NCBI RefSeq assembly: GCF_037975245.1 | Contig: NC_092567.1 | Span: 6,022,214-6,086,213, forward strand | Reading direction: 5' to 3' | DNA from: Apostichopus japonicus | Taxonomy: Eukaryota > Echinodermata > Holothuroidea > Aspidochirotida > Stichopodidae | DNA: 64,000 nt | Part shown: positions 11,644 to 23,394 of the stretch, one piece after another | Layout: the number at the start of each line of letters is the position of its first letter | Numbering within the stretch: the first letter of the stretch is position 1 | Notes under the pieces: model-generated | The model's input: only the letters and a program-made list of their open reading frames with translations | Databases searched by the model: none | What the model was told of the DNA's origin: nothing | Program-made: the position numbers and the translations under genes

Positions 11644-11713
11644 CAGACACTCATCCACAGAGGAAGTTATTTCATAAATGATGTGTTCCCGCTTGACTTT
11701 TTCTTTTATTTTC
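11644..11713 (-). CDS. Candidate exon, unknown gene (duplication copy A)
   Basis: On the minus strand a CCTCCAG acceptor precedes 70 bp open in the frame KIKEKVKREHIIYEITSSV, then DECL, and is followed by a consensus GTGAGT donor. The counterpart at 23326-23394 keeps the donor and an open frame with conservative changes. I do not recognise the protein. A chance exon is possible: both copies come from one ancestor, so conservation alone is weak evidence. Confidence 0.3.
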
Positions 11714-13010
11714 CTGGAGGAAATGTACCAAAGAAATGTTGATAACTGTATTACCTGGAGGTTTAAGAGAAAATACAACATAACTCTTCTTTCCATTCTC
11801 TAGATTTATCAAGGTGAAAATTCATCACGTCTTTGATCCTTTTTGTGACAGACATCAACGCCTTTCCTTGTGTCTTATAAATAAGTATGAATATTTGTAT
11901 AGCTGTATTCTCAGGGCAGCATATATATTGTTTTATATTTCTGTTTTTATTTTTGGGTATGTTGGACTGACATACAGGTAGCTAACAGCACAGGACTAAT
12001 ATCATTATTAAAAGCACCTTTGCCTTTATCTTTAAGCTGCCCTTTAGGAATATGTTTTGCATCTGAGGTAATCAATACAGTCAGTTATTTACAACACTTG
12101 AAGTGGTATCTGATCAACTCCATGTTACTTCCCAAGAGTTGTGAAGCCCCCCCCCCCCCCCAATAAAAGACATATTTGGAAAATTGCTGGAATTTTTCTA
12201 ACAAATTTGTGAGATATCATCCATAGTAATGCAACAGAAAGTAAATGTAGAAAGCACATGTGCTTGAGTTTGCTAGAAATACCTCTTAAATGGCCAGTAT
12301 TATAACTGAAGTGCAAATAATGTATCTTAAACAGAACACATTAAGAGAATCCTTCAACACTATTGACCAATGGCTAAGAATGGAATTCTGAATTACTTTG
12401 GATTTTACTCTGAGGACATGCATAGGGTCCAGAAGGTTCATGCATGTTTTGTATTACTGACTGACAACAACATATCCACACATTACAGTAAACCCACTAA
12501 AGACTTCCATTTGTAATCCCTTAGTATATAGCTCATGGACAAATGACATAAAACCTAGATTATCTTCAGATTTAAATTTCACATCAATTTTATTGGGTTT
12601 TAGATGTACTGAGAGGGGAAGGGTAAGAAAGGTTAGGATGGAAACAGAGATTTTTATGGTTCCTGTTAGTCATTCTACATGGTTCTAACTTAGTGTGGGT
12701 ATGGTTCTAACTTAGTGTGTGTATGGGTCTCATTTTGTGTGCAGTGACTATATTTAATTGTTAGGGGACATGCACTTATGAATTAAATTGATTGTTTATG
12801 AGCCTGCCATACATTTTACTGGCTATTATTTGTGGAAGTTAGGCTGACAATCCAGAGGAGTCTGGCTGCGCTGTTAAGACTGATTACTTCCCTTACCTGC
12901 CACCCAACACTATGACACACTGATAAATTAGAAGGGATCAAGTCATCTGAATATTTTGTTCCTTAAATTATGATGAATACACAAAACAAAATATGGACCC
13001 AGTACACTAA

Positions 13011-13477
13011 GGTAGCATACGCCCATTAAAAGCCCCATTGACTTACACACTAAATCACAAAAGTAATGTGGTCTCTAAGTCTAGATAGAAGTTTTCACTA
13101 GCTAAACGCTACCCATCACCGGAGAGCTGACAAGGTGGCCTTTCATGGCACCATCAATTTTCCGTATCATGACCGTGTAGATTTTTTGCTATCCGAGCCG
13201 GAAGTTTTCGTCACTTGTAAACAAACCTCTTCACTCAGTGGTAAACAAATTTCCTACGCTGCTCCCGGGAGGCCTAAAGGGGTCTAAAATTGCCTCAATT
13301 GACCCAATTTTCTCACCACATGTACTTCCATTCATGCTCTTCAACATGCAAGCCACAAAAAACTAGATTATGATTGATAACAGGTCACAAATGATGTTCT
13401 CCCCCTGCTTTTTGGCACTTTTCCTGAAGGAGAACAATCGAGCGGATTGATATAGACTCTAATAGGAGTATGCCACC
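13011..13477 (+). mobile_element. TTAA-type MITE, left copy of composite
   Basis: 467 bp. The left end is GGTAGCATACGCCCATTA and the right end, reversed, is GGTGGCATACTCCTATTA, a terminal inverted repeat matching at 15 of 18 positions. It is flanked by CTAA (13007-13010) and TTAA (13478-13481). TTAA target sites and a GG-starting inverted repeat fit piggyBac-like non-autonomous elements, though Kolobok elements also use TTAA. Only about six differences separate it from 15280-15745, so the two are closely related. No transposase. Confidence 0.75.
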
Positions 13478-13481
13478 TTAA

Positions 13482-15275
13482 GTGAGAGCTGAATTTTTTT
13501 TTTATCACCAAAATGATACTTTTCATAGTCGTCACCATATAAACCACAACAGAAATCTATGCAATTATCATTTTAGGTCCATAAAGATGTATTTTCAGAG
13601 ATTTCAGTATGCACGGTGCAGTGTGTAAATACACATATGAGCAATACTGTGTAAGCAGTAACCAGGTCTATGTCTGCAACAACACTTCCAGTCACCAATT
13701 TTGATAAGCTTGACCAATTTGGGTGCATCTATGATTCTTGCAGGTATTATTGGTATCCCTGATCACAGTCCACTTGGTCTGGCTTGCCCTACCTGCAGAA
13801 ACATCATCCATAGAAGGGTTAGCGGTGAGGGCTTTTTCGTCTCTGGCTCTGAAAAGTGATGAAAACTACTTTTGTTTAGCTCAGCAGATTCCTCACAAAC
13901 TGACCCACAGGACATACCCCAATGTATTCCTGAACTGTTTGGAACATGTTAAACTGATATTGCATGTCACTCCAGTGCAACTGTTAAGTTACTAAGAATA
14001 AAAGAAGAGAATTGAAGGTGTTCTTTGCCAAAACTGGATCATCAGGATTTGTAAACAACAGCCTCATTGTAACAGTATTACAGTAGCCAAAAGGAAAGCT
14101 TACTGAAATGCTATCTAGATGCACTGTTCACCTCAATAGCATATCCAGTCCATTAAAAGGTTTGTGCATAGGTTGTTACAATGTATTAAAGACAGTTATA
14201 AGAGAAGAGACGTGGATAGGGGGGCATATTTCATGATAAAACATTCAAATTTGTTGCTCGGCAGAGAACAACAACGTCAAATTACCTTATTCTCCATTTG
14301 TGGCAAGCACTGGTTCTTATAGTTACTACAGTAGATCTCCCATGGAAGCATCAGGATATCTCTTTCTGCTGTCAGAGTTGTTTGGGATTTGTTGTTACCT
14401 CATCTAACCAGTTGAGTCCATTGATACCACACCCATTCAAAGTATATCGCTGTGCATGCTGAGGACTTAGCACATCAACTTTCTCTGAAAATTGACAAAA
14501 CAACAGAAAACTAATGAGGAGTGAGTAGGCTCAAAAACTCCTTGATTCACATTGGCAGAAGCAGAAAATGCATACCTTTGTGGATTATTTGCTAAATAAG
14601 ACTCAAAACATTCTCTGTGCAAGGTATTAGCCCTCAGCAGCCACTCCACTTAGGATACAGACCTCATACAACATTGTGCTACAGCTGGTGTAGACTTGGT
14701 CTAGGATACTAACGTAGCGCCATTATGAACCTGAGGCCTAGGCCTAAGCTAACAACATTAGGGGTATTTCATGCATTGAAACTGAGTTTTTGTCCTTAGT
14801 TAAACACCAGGTACTTCCAACTTAAGCAAAAATAACCTAAAATATGATTACCATGTACTTTAGGTGCCCACAGATGTCAAATTTCACTGAACTTAGTCGT
14901 TCACGTCACACACACTGCAGGCATTTTGGTCTGATTCTGAAGGATTTTGAATTTCGTGCATTTGGCACCTACTTAGCAGATTCAAGGCAGGAATCATACT
15001 ACAGAACCTTTGGTAGGTCAAGGTTTAATGACCCAATAGTTTATTGGGGAGGAAAAATGGTCAGAAATGCTCAGAAGGCTGTTCTAGTCTAATGTATAGA
15101 AACGCACATGCTCTTTGTGGTACTTTAAGGCTGTGATACTAATGTATGCGTAAAAATCACCCAAGCTTGAAATTTTCTGACGTTTGCTTGAAAACCATTT
15201 TTACACACCATAGCAACTACTTTGATCCAAATTTGGGACTTCTAGCACTTAAAATGAAAAATTTGGCATTTTTGC
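13482..15275. other. 1.8-kb segment bracketed by two MITEs
   Basis: This DNA is absent from duplication copy B. It contains an open frame at 13738-13995 (85 residues) that begins with a hydrophobic stretch (VLLVSLITVHLVWLALPA, signal-peptide-like) and runs on through an AFSSLALKSDENYFCLAQQ stretch. It also has an 82-codon frame at 14844-15092 and a 60-codon minus frame at 14467-14649. None is recognised and no splice structure is compelling. It may be host sequence carried between two MITEs. Confidence 0.35.
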
Positions 15276-15279
15276 TTAA

Positions 15280-15745
15280 GGTAGCATACGCCCATTAAAA
15301 GCCCCATTGACTTACACACTAAATCACAAAAGTAATGTGGTCTCTAAGTCTAGATAGAAGTTTTCAATAGCTAAACGCTACCCATCACCGGAGAGCTGAC
15401 AAGTTGGCCTTTCATGGCACTATCAATTTTCCGTATCATGACCGTGTAGATTTTTTGCTATCCGAGCCGGAAGTTTTCGTCACTTGTAAACAAACCTCTT
15501 CACTCAGTGGTAAACAAATTTCCTACGCTGCTCCCGGGAGGCCTAAAGGGGTCTAAAATTGCCTCAATTGACCCAATTTTCTCACCACATGTACTTCCAT
15601 TCATGCTCTTCAACATGCAAGCCACAAAAAACTAGTTTATGATTGATAACAGGTCACAAATGATGTTCTCCCCTGCTTTTTGGCACTTTTCCTGAAGGAG
15701 AACAATCGAGCGGATTGATATAGACTCTAATAGGAGTATGCCACC
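15280..15745 (+). mobile_element. TTAA-type MITE, right copy of composite
   Basis: 466 bp, same orientation as 13011-13477, with one base missing from a C-run and about five substitutions. Flanked by TTAA (15276-15279) and CTAA (15746-15749). The outer flanks of the pair are both CTAA and the inner flanks both TTAA. The undisturbed site in the other duplication copy is TTAA at 24695-24698. Confidence 0.75.
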
Positions 15746-15749
15746 CTAA

Positions 15750-17420
15750 GCACATACACCTCTTTGTGTACTTTTACACAATGGTAAGCAATACAATGTA
15801 TGACATGCATTGCCTCATATATGGTGTATGTAAGTTAGACTGAAGCCATTATCTTCTTCCCTAGGCCCTTAGGGAGTTTGCTGATCAAGCAAGATTCAAA
15901 ACAATTACTGTTCCACCAGGATTAGGTAGTAACAAAATCACTTTCTACTTCAGAATCAAATCTAATTATAACTACAACCCAGCTTACCAGTCCTGCTATA
16001 CTCTAAGTATACACTAATCATTACCATCAGCATATTGTAAACCATTCTGTGCAAGATCCACATCATGTGACCCCCAAAGATCGTCTCAAGAAAGATTAAT
16101 CCACATTTACCTAATCAGGAGATAAAGACAAAGACAATAAGAAACATATCTGAACTAGATGTTTAATGCAAACGATAAAATCCCTTGTTTTTGAGTTTGC
16201 CTTTATAATATTTACTCAACAGTTATTCCATTGCTCACAGATACACAAGCTTATGCTAAAATGACTCAACAATTGCAAGTTCATTCATTTTATTGCAAGG
16301 CACTTTTATTTTAAAGTTGAATAATTTTTGGAAATTTATCCATAAAGAAAACAAAAGGCAACACTTGGTAACATGTTTGCAATCCTATGGATTAGACTAA
16401 CTTGGTCAGCACACTTTCTAATTGGTACTTTTAACGTTGTTTGGTGCAGCAGGCCAATAAAGTTGTTCCCAAATTTCTAACTCTATTACTTTGAAGTCAA
16501 GCAAAGTTAGGCAATATTACTGGTCTAGATTGCTTTTTTTTTCAAACTATCTGCATACCAGTGTGAAGCAAAGGCTGCTCTATTACATAAATGTTAGTGT
16601 TTTTGCTTTCACAACTTTCCCAGTAACTTAATTTCTAACTTTGCCAATATGCAGCAACATGATGCACCCCCCCCCCCCCCACCCAAACACACTCTTATAA
16701 CAGAAAAACTGAATTACACAATAACTTTAAGAACAGAAAAATAATACAAATGCATTAAAGATTTCAGATGACATAACATGCTGAATCCTAAAAGAACTTG
16801 TCATATTGTGTTGTATGATCTTCTGTGATAGAATCGTAAACTGTTGCTAGACATAGTGCAATACTCAATACCTATCATCATCCTTGACAACTATTTAATA
16901 TGATGGGATAGGTGGACCTTGCCATAAATTACATAATATCCACTCAACCTGGAGAGAGTGACAATAGAAAGCCTTCATTAGCATTGTATCATCACACAGG
17001 AATGAAGCTGTTACATTATGAAACAATGGATGTCTAATGACCATTAAAATTGGTCAGATTTGAAAGATTAGAGATGTCCTTGGCATCAGAATTTCATCCT
17101 CTTGAAAACTACAATTATGGTACAATTTGTAGAGATGATGCTACAATTAGGGAAGCACTGAACAAAAGAGGTCTCACAGAATCCCTAAGACACAACTTTT
17201 AGCAGTGTTCTAACTAGATTGTTCATATTTTAGGTCTTGTTTTGCAGTGATTGGGGGTTGGGGGGTCCTGGATGATAGACTTTTCGGTGAGGAAATTTCC
17301 CTTGAGGGATCATCTGATATGTCATGGAGTAAATATATCCAATAAAAAACTTGCATTCTCATGGAGGAGGGGGATGGGTGGAAGGGGTAAGAATCAGGTG
17401 GTGGACCATACAATCATTAC
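15750..17420. other. Duplicated non-coding stretch (copy A)
   Basis: Matches 24699-26346 in copy B. Includes a poly-C run at about 16666-16681. No exon supported. Confidence 0.4.
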
Positions 17421-17526
17421 CCTGATAATGTAAACTGTACGAATGTCTTCCAAGAGCTGTAATCCGGATATGAAACTGGTAAATCCCTAAACAGGCTGAT
17501 CTCAGGACTGAATATTTCCAGTTTAC
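17421..17526 (-). pseudogene. Candidate exon with frameshift (copy A)
   Basis: Counterpart of 26347-26451. On the minus strand a pyrimidine-rich TTTTTTCTCATTATCAG acceptor leads into a frame reading KLEIFSPEISLFRDLPVSYP, then DYSSWK. A one-base excess near GAAGACATTCGTACAG puts the rest out of frame relative to copy B. The donor GTAATG is kept. Product unknown. Confidence 0.35.
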
Positions 17527-18396
17527 CTGATAATGAGAAAAAACAAAATGCATTTGGTCATCAGTTATAATGTTATTATTTATGTAAATTGACATCACCC
17601 GGTCTGCAAGTAGCTTCATTCTACCATGTAACATTGTCAAACACAGAACACAGCTACTATAAACATACAGTATGGTATGCTACTGTAGTTTCAAAATAAA
17701 TTACTCAGTTATAATTATAATAACAATGTACAGAAACTAATGCAACTAGAATACAAATCTTTAGACTGTACAAGATGTGTTCAAGGTCTCATAATGCTTC
17801 CCACATTGTATATACAGCTAACCTAATACCAAACTAATTGAAATATAAAGAAACATTAATTTTAAATTGAGACAAGCATTGAATCTTCAATACAAACTTT
17901 AAGCAATACCACTAGCAATCCAGTCTGGTTTATATTCAATTGAGAAACACAAGTAATAACAATGTAACCCTGAAAACAGATGGAGCCTGAAGAAAACATG
18001 ATGACTGTTTCGGTCACATAGTTTAGGAACCATTGGTTCACTGTACTGTCTAGAGGTTGATGAATTTGTAGGATTTCGGAAATGATGACATTGTACTATA
18101 ATTGATTGAGTTAAAGTACATATTTTTCTATCTGCAGACTTTGACATATAGTTGTTATTTCATAACATGTTGTTTGGTGCAGTCCTGTTGTGAGAGGGTG
18201 AGGGTTGGGTGGAGGCTACAGTTGTACGTCAGCTATGTGCCCAGTGAAATATGTGATAAAGAATGATATACTTTTAACTTTGGATAAACAAAGACTTAAA
18301 AAAAGTGGATCTGGTGACACAACTGTGCATGGAACTGTGCCTGGCTCTCTATGTTACTGATTTTGCGTACACCTTATTTGAATGATGCTTCTTTAG

Positions 18397-18546
18397 CCTC
18401 ACAAGATGTGATTGTGAATCTTAGAACTGGTGTGCGACAGTTTATCAGGAGTTTGGCTAAAATTAACAAAGAAGTAGGAAAGGAGATACAAACCCAACCA
18501 TAATCTTCAGCTGATATGATAGACATCTTTGAGATAAATAATAAAG
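18397..18546 (+). pseudogene. Coding-like exon with in-frame stop (copy A)
   Basis: After a GCTTCTTTAG acceptor the frame reads SQDVIVNLRTGVRQFIRSLA and continues to a TAA at 18501-18503, then SSADMIDIFEINNK. Copy B (27361-27507) lacks the stop and reads through. The weak donor is G-GTGGAG. Product not recognised. Confidence 0.35.
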
Positions 18547-20129
18547 GTGGAGTTGATTTGCATTCTACTGTCCAATTTTATATTTCAAATCCTATTTCCA
18601 ATATTTAAGCAAATGCTAAAAACAGTAATCTCTACTGTACTACAGTCAATAAATATCATAACAAACATAACACATTAAATTTCAAGATTATATCCATAGT
18701 TGTGTGACATATGTGTGACCTACCTAAATTAATCAAGGTGTTCTTGTTTGATGGAGAGTTCATTACAAATACTTCTAACACAAAGCTCAGCAATACAGAC
18801 TTAGTTGACTTCTTTAATGTTTCTACAGCATTATGGAATATCTAAAATGGTATTTCAAGTTTTTTTTATTTTAATCTGAAGAAAATAAATACCTACACAG
18901 AAGACGTATTTGTAGGTAACCCAAGCTACTTTCATATAAACCAACAAGTTGTCTTCCAGTTTTACAATTCTGGGAGTGTCAGGAGTTCTAGAAGACTTTA
19001 TTCATATGAGCCTAGAAGGCAATTTTTATTTCAGTTTGGCAAATGGTAAAATGTACCAGAGGGTGTTGAGGTAGCTATTGTGTCATACTGTAGCAAGGTC
19101 ATTACAAACATACCAAGTACTGGATTAATCCAGCAAGAATCCGATCGTTTTAATGTCCTTACTAGGGCGTAATCCTGTCAGTTGTATTTTGAGAAGATGA
19201 GTTAAAACTTTATATACATTATTTTAGTGAGAGTGAATGGAGATAAAAGAGTATTCCTCGATCTGCGACGCTATCCATAAAATCTACCACACATCTTTGA
19301 AACGTTATCAATACTGTTCAACACTTACCATTAATGTGATTACCATCACATGGAGGAAATATCAGATGATGAACCATTCATTGTCCTTGTCAGCACAGTA
19401 TGAACGTGACTTCCATCAAAAACTGGTAACTACAGGTGGAATAGGTGATCCCCTAACAGCTCGCTTCATAATTAACCTAATGAAGAGAAAAGAAAGTGAT
19501 GTGAATGAGAGTTAAGTCCTAATTATAGGAGACATTGAGAATGTCAGTCAGAAATAGTCTCTGGCTAACTACCATGTATACATGAACAATCACAGAGAAA
19601 AAAATACAGAGGAAGGAAAGTACAGTTCAGTTTCCAATAACCAGGTATTAAGTGTAAAAACAATTAGCCAGTTAAGCATCAAACTTGAACCGGGTTGTCC
19701 GTTGTTTAGTGGAAGTGGCACATAAAGGTGTGGTGCAGTGATATAAATGAGCTCCCAAAGGAGAGTCCAACCTCACACGAACCCAACCATGCATGGTTTG
19801 GGCTTGACTGAGAAATTTGTGAGATTTCGCACCTCTCTTTCGTATTGAGGACAGAATGTCTTTTGAATTTCCACTCATTAGGAGATACTGTAATTGTATC
19901 TAATTTAGTGTGTCAGCTTTGGTGGATGTGTTTTCATATTATTTTTCTTTATTTAATGGCACCAGGCCCTCGAGACTGCATTGGCTACATTGACCTAGTT
20001 ACACCATTCTCGGGGGGAAGGGGGGTCTCTTTCTAGATTTTAGATCACCAAAGGTTTATAAAGTACCCTGTTCAGCTGGTCAATAGCCATACAATATGGT
20101 TAGTTCTTTCTACAAATTTGGCAGATGAA

Positions 20130-20270
20130 GACACTTATAACCTCAAAATTTTGAGTTAAAAGTTTTGAGAGATGAAAAAGTCAAAATTTTGACTTTTGAG
20201 GTGAAAATCTTGAGATAAAAATTCCAAATATTGAGAAAGCAAATTCCAAATTTTGAAATTTGGGGACACT
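20130..20270 (+). repeat. Cluster of AAATTTT palindromes (copy A)
   Basis: Repeated variants of TCAAAATTTTGA, including a perfect 22-bp palindrome at 20176-20197 (left half AAAAGTCAAAA). The same cluster is in copy B at about 29066-29205. The open frame on the minus strand here is a by-product of the repeat. Confidence 0.6.
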
Positions 20271-21142
20271 TATATATTTTCTTAAGCTACCGTACTTAGT
20301 CGCCGAAGTAAGATCAGTCTTGAGACCAATTAGATTTCTTAAATCCAACTGCAGTGACTGGCTCAGCAATGTTTAAAAATTAAACAAGCATAAGTGACAA
20401 TTCTTTATTCACAGCTGTACATTCTCAGATTAGTAGGAAGTATTTCCAATTGTGTTCTCTGTTTATAGGGCTGGACTTACAAGGGTACTGCAAAGCTCTC
20501 CAAATCTTCAGTATTTTCACCTAGTTTCTGGAATCTGCTAGCAATTTTGAGCACATGAGGACATGTCAGTAAAAGAAATACTTCATCTGATTTTACACTG
20601 TGGAATATATATAAATATCTGAGCCCTAGCCGGGTGCTTCAGAATAGCTCTGTAACATCTCTTCTACTTCCTGTCTTCTTCTACTAAGTTTAAAACATGT
20701 AAATACATGTTAGAGAGAAAAATGTAATTTCTATGAAGTATAAATCTAGGCCCTGATGGGAGTCCCTGGGGACTTTAGCTGAGGCATTTTTACTTTTCAG
20801 ATATTTAATGTTCTTTGATAGTGATTTTGCAGCCCAAGTGAAGCCAATGGGGGGGGGAGGGGGAAAGTTATAACCACCCTTATGGATGCCAGTGCATACA
20901 TGTTTTAATGCCCTCTAAATGTGTTTATTTTAAACAGTATTTAGCTCTCAAATATGCAAGGAAGAAATGTTATCATGACATGATATTGATAAAGAGTGGC
21001 AGGGGAATTTAAATTCCTTAACCATGCCTGCTAGCCATATGTTTGGTGAATAAAGTCACAACAACCAGATTAACTTAATTCTTACCATTCCTATGTAACT
21101 CTGTGCATCAAGAAGTGTAGGATACTGAAAGAAGCTTGATAG

Positions 21143-21672
21143 ATGCATACAGACCTAATCTGTTTGACCCCAAAATATGGAGAATAACATTTTTCAGGGC
21201 CAAAAACCGGGAGAATAAGGGAAAATAGGGAGGTTGGTCATTTTCAACTGAAATTATATAAATACTCCTACATAAATAGTCTACAGTACCGCTCATATAT
21301 AACTGGACATGTGTACGCGCACAGGATCGTATAAACAAGTACAATCGCGTATAAAATCGTTGACAAACAAATTGCCGCGTAGACACCTCGTATAATCCCT
21401 GTACGAGTTTATACGCAGGTTATGCTATTGTGCTCAATGAATAGGGGTTAAAGTCGCCGAAAGAATTAGTGAGATGTTTGAAACAGCCGTTTCTTAAATC
21501 GTAGTTTAAGACGTGATATTCACCTTGCATCGAAGAGGACGCAGGTAAAGTGTGTGCCGGCATAGAACTTAACTGTTTTTTTTGTCGTACACAAGTAGCC
21601 TACATGCGAACTGCACACATTCGGTACGCCGCATTTACAAACAAGTGACAACTTGTGTTTATTAAACTTGTG
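21143..21672. other. Spacer between duplication copies, first part
   Basis: Unique-looking sequence to the right of copy A. It contains open frames on the minus strand without recognisable content. Confidence 0.4.
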
Positions 21673-22121
21673 CAGGCGCGTATCCAGGGGGGGGGGGCGT
21701 TGGGGGCGCGCGCCCCCCGGATAAGAAAGAGAGGAAGCAAACAAAGAGAGAAGAAAAAAGGAAAAAAAGAGGGGGAAAAAGAGAGAAAAAGGAGAAAAGG
21801 AGGGAACAAAAGAAAAACGCCAAAGACACCGGGAAGAGAAAGAGGAACAGTGACATAATTACAGCGCTGATCCATATTATATACACAGGGTAGCCAGTGG
21901 CATATCGGAGATTTCGGAACGGGCATGCGCCTCGGCCTACCCCTTACACCGACAACTCCATATTTGACGTTTCCATTTTCCCTCTCTCACTAATGTATAT
22001 ATACTCTATATGGTATATCATAACCCACGTGTGTGTATGGATGCCTTAAACAGTTGTACAATTGTGCCATGAAAAAAAACTTTGGCTGGTCACGAACTCG
22101 GCCGAGTCGTTGGGGAACATG
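21673..22121 (-). repeat. Dispersed repeat F2, minus copy
   Basis: Reverse complement of 5952-6396 with the same landmarks: CAGGCGCGTATCCAGGGG end, palindrome GGGGGCGCGCGCCCCC (21702-21717), a purine-rich stretch, CACCGACAACTCCATATTTG and a GGGGAACATG end. At 449 bp against 445 bp, both copies look nearly full length. Confidence 0.6.
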
Positions 22122-23140
22122 GCGCATTTCGGTATTAGACCAGGATCTATATGCGAACTGCACTATTCATGTGTTCTTCGATGCAACATTGCCATCCACA
22201 GATAAAATGTAATACACTCCAACCTGATTGCTAATTGTTACCCCAAATCTAGTACCGTAACTCCTACAATTAATCTAAAAATAAATTTCGCATGAGATTT
22301 GAGAATTGAGCACATTTCCTGTGAATATCATGTAGTTGACCCAAAGGCGTATCATTGCCGGGGCGGGGGCTGACGCACCCATCACTTCTTGAGATTGTTC
22401 CCATCTGCATGAAAACGTGCGACTCACAACCCTATGCCCACCCCTCTAATCGCTTCCCGATGACATGCTATACAATACGAGAATTATTACTGTTGACATT
22501 GTTAGGTGTGACTTCTCCTAAAGACGTTTGAAATGACGAGATGAAAGTATGTTGGTATTTCAACATTAATCAGAAAATTTCTAAATTATACACTTGGATA
22601 AAAGTCGGGGAGGGGTGGGAGGGGGCAATGTTCTATTCAGCTGAGAAGAAGGCCACTGCTACGAGTGTAAACCCCTCCCGGCCCGCTCCAATCCCCACCT
22701 TACGACTTTACAAAACATTGTTCATAGGCAAAACTGCATTATGTATGGAGCCAATTTTAGACCTAATTGGTGGTCTAATTATGCCTCGGGGTGCACCAGT
22801 TAACATCAATTATCAATTTTCAAAAAGAATTCAGGGACGGGGCTACTGAGATTTGCCTTCAACAAGCCAACGACCACACCTCCGCCATTTTTAAATTCTC
22901 TGGTCTTTCCATAATAGTGCAGGACCTACCTAAGTCAGTTGGGATTTGTTACCCCCCCCCCCCTTTGAAATCCTATTTTAAAATGGGGGTTGAGAAGGGG
23001 TCCCATTCTCCTAGTCCTGCAAACCGATTTCAAGTAGTAGATAACCTATGCATCTGCCATTAAAATGTGGTACATGGCTACATGAAGGTATACTGTGTAC
23101 CTCTTTGCAGATACAAATACTAGTCATTGTTTTTAGTACA
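22122..23140. other. Spacer between duplication copies, second part
   Basis: No recognised gene. Short plus frames at 22541-22849 and 22791-23063 lack splice support or family signature. Poly-C run at about 22953-22964. Confidence 0.4.
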
Positions 23141-23325
23141 TTTTGTTAGTTCTACACAATGAAACAAATGGAATCATAAAAAAAAGCATTTGATGTTATT
23201 TATAGAACTAGTTCGGCAAGATGTCCTTACATACATATGGCCTGTAGATTTGATCACAAGTATGCAGCACAACTCATAACAATTTCACAAACTGAGTGTT
23301 GAGAAATTAGTATGTAAAGACTCAC

Positions 23326-23394
23326 CAAAATCTCCGCCACAAAGGAAGTTATGTCATCAGTGATGTGTTCCCACTTGCTTTTTTCTTTCATTTT
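23326..23394 (-). CDS. Candidate exon, unknown gene (copy B)
   Basis: Counterpart of 11644-11713. Frame reads KMKEKSKWEHITDDITSFVA, then EIL, and ends at the same GTGAGT donor. The acceptor is CCTCCAAG, one base shifted relative to copy A. Not recognised. Confidence 0.3.

Larger units (their letters stand above)
11460..21142 (+). repeat. Segmental duplication, left copy (A)
   Basis: Aligns by eye along its whole length, in the same order and orientation, with 23141-30075. Both start TTTTGTTAGTTCTACACAAT and end in GAAGCTTGATAG. Copy A is 9683 bp. Removing the 2739-bp insertion at 13007-15745 leaves 6944 bp against 6935 bp for copy B. Differences are scattered substitutions and small indels. 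Copy A has more stop codons in its coding-like stretches than copy B, so A looks more decayed. Confidence 0.85.
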
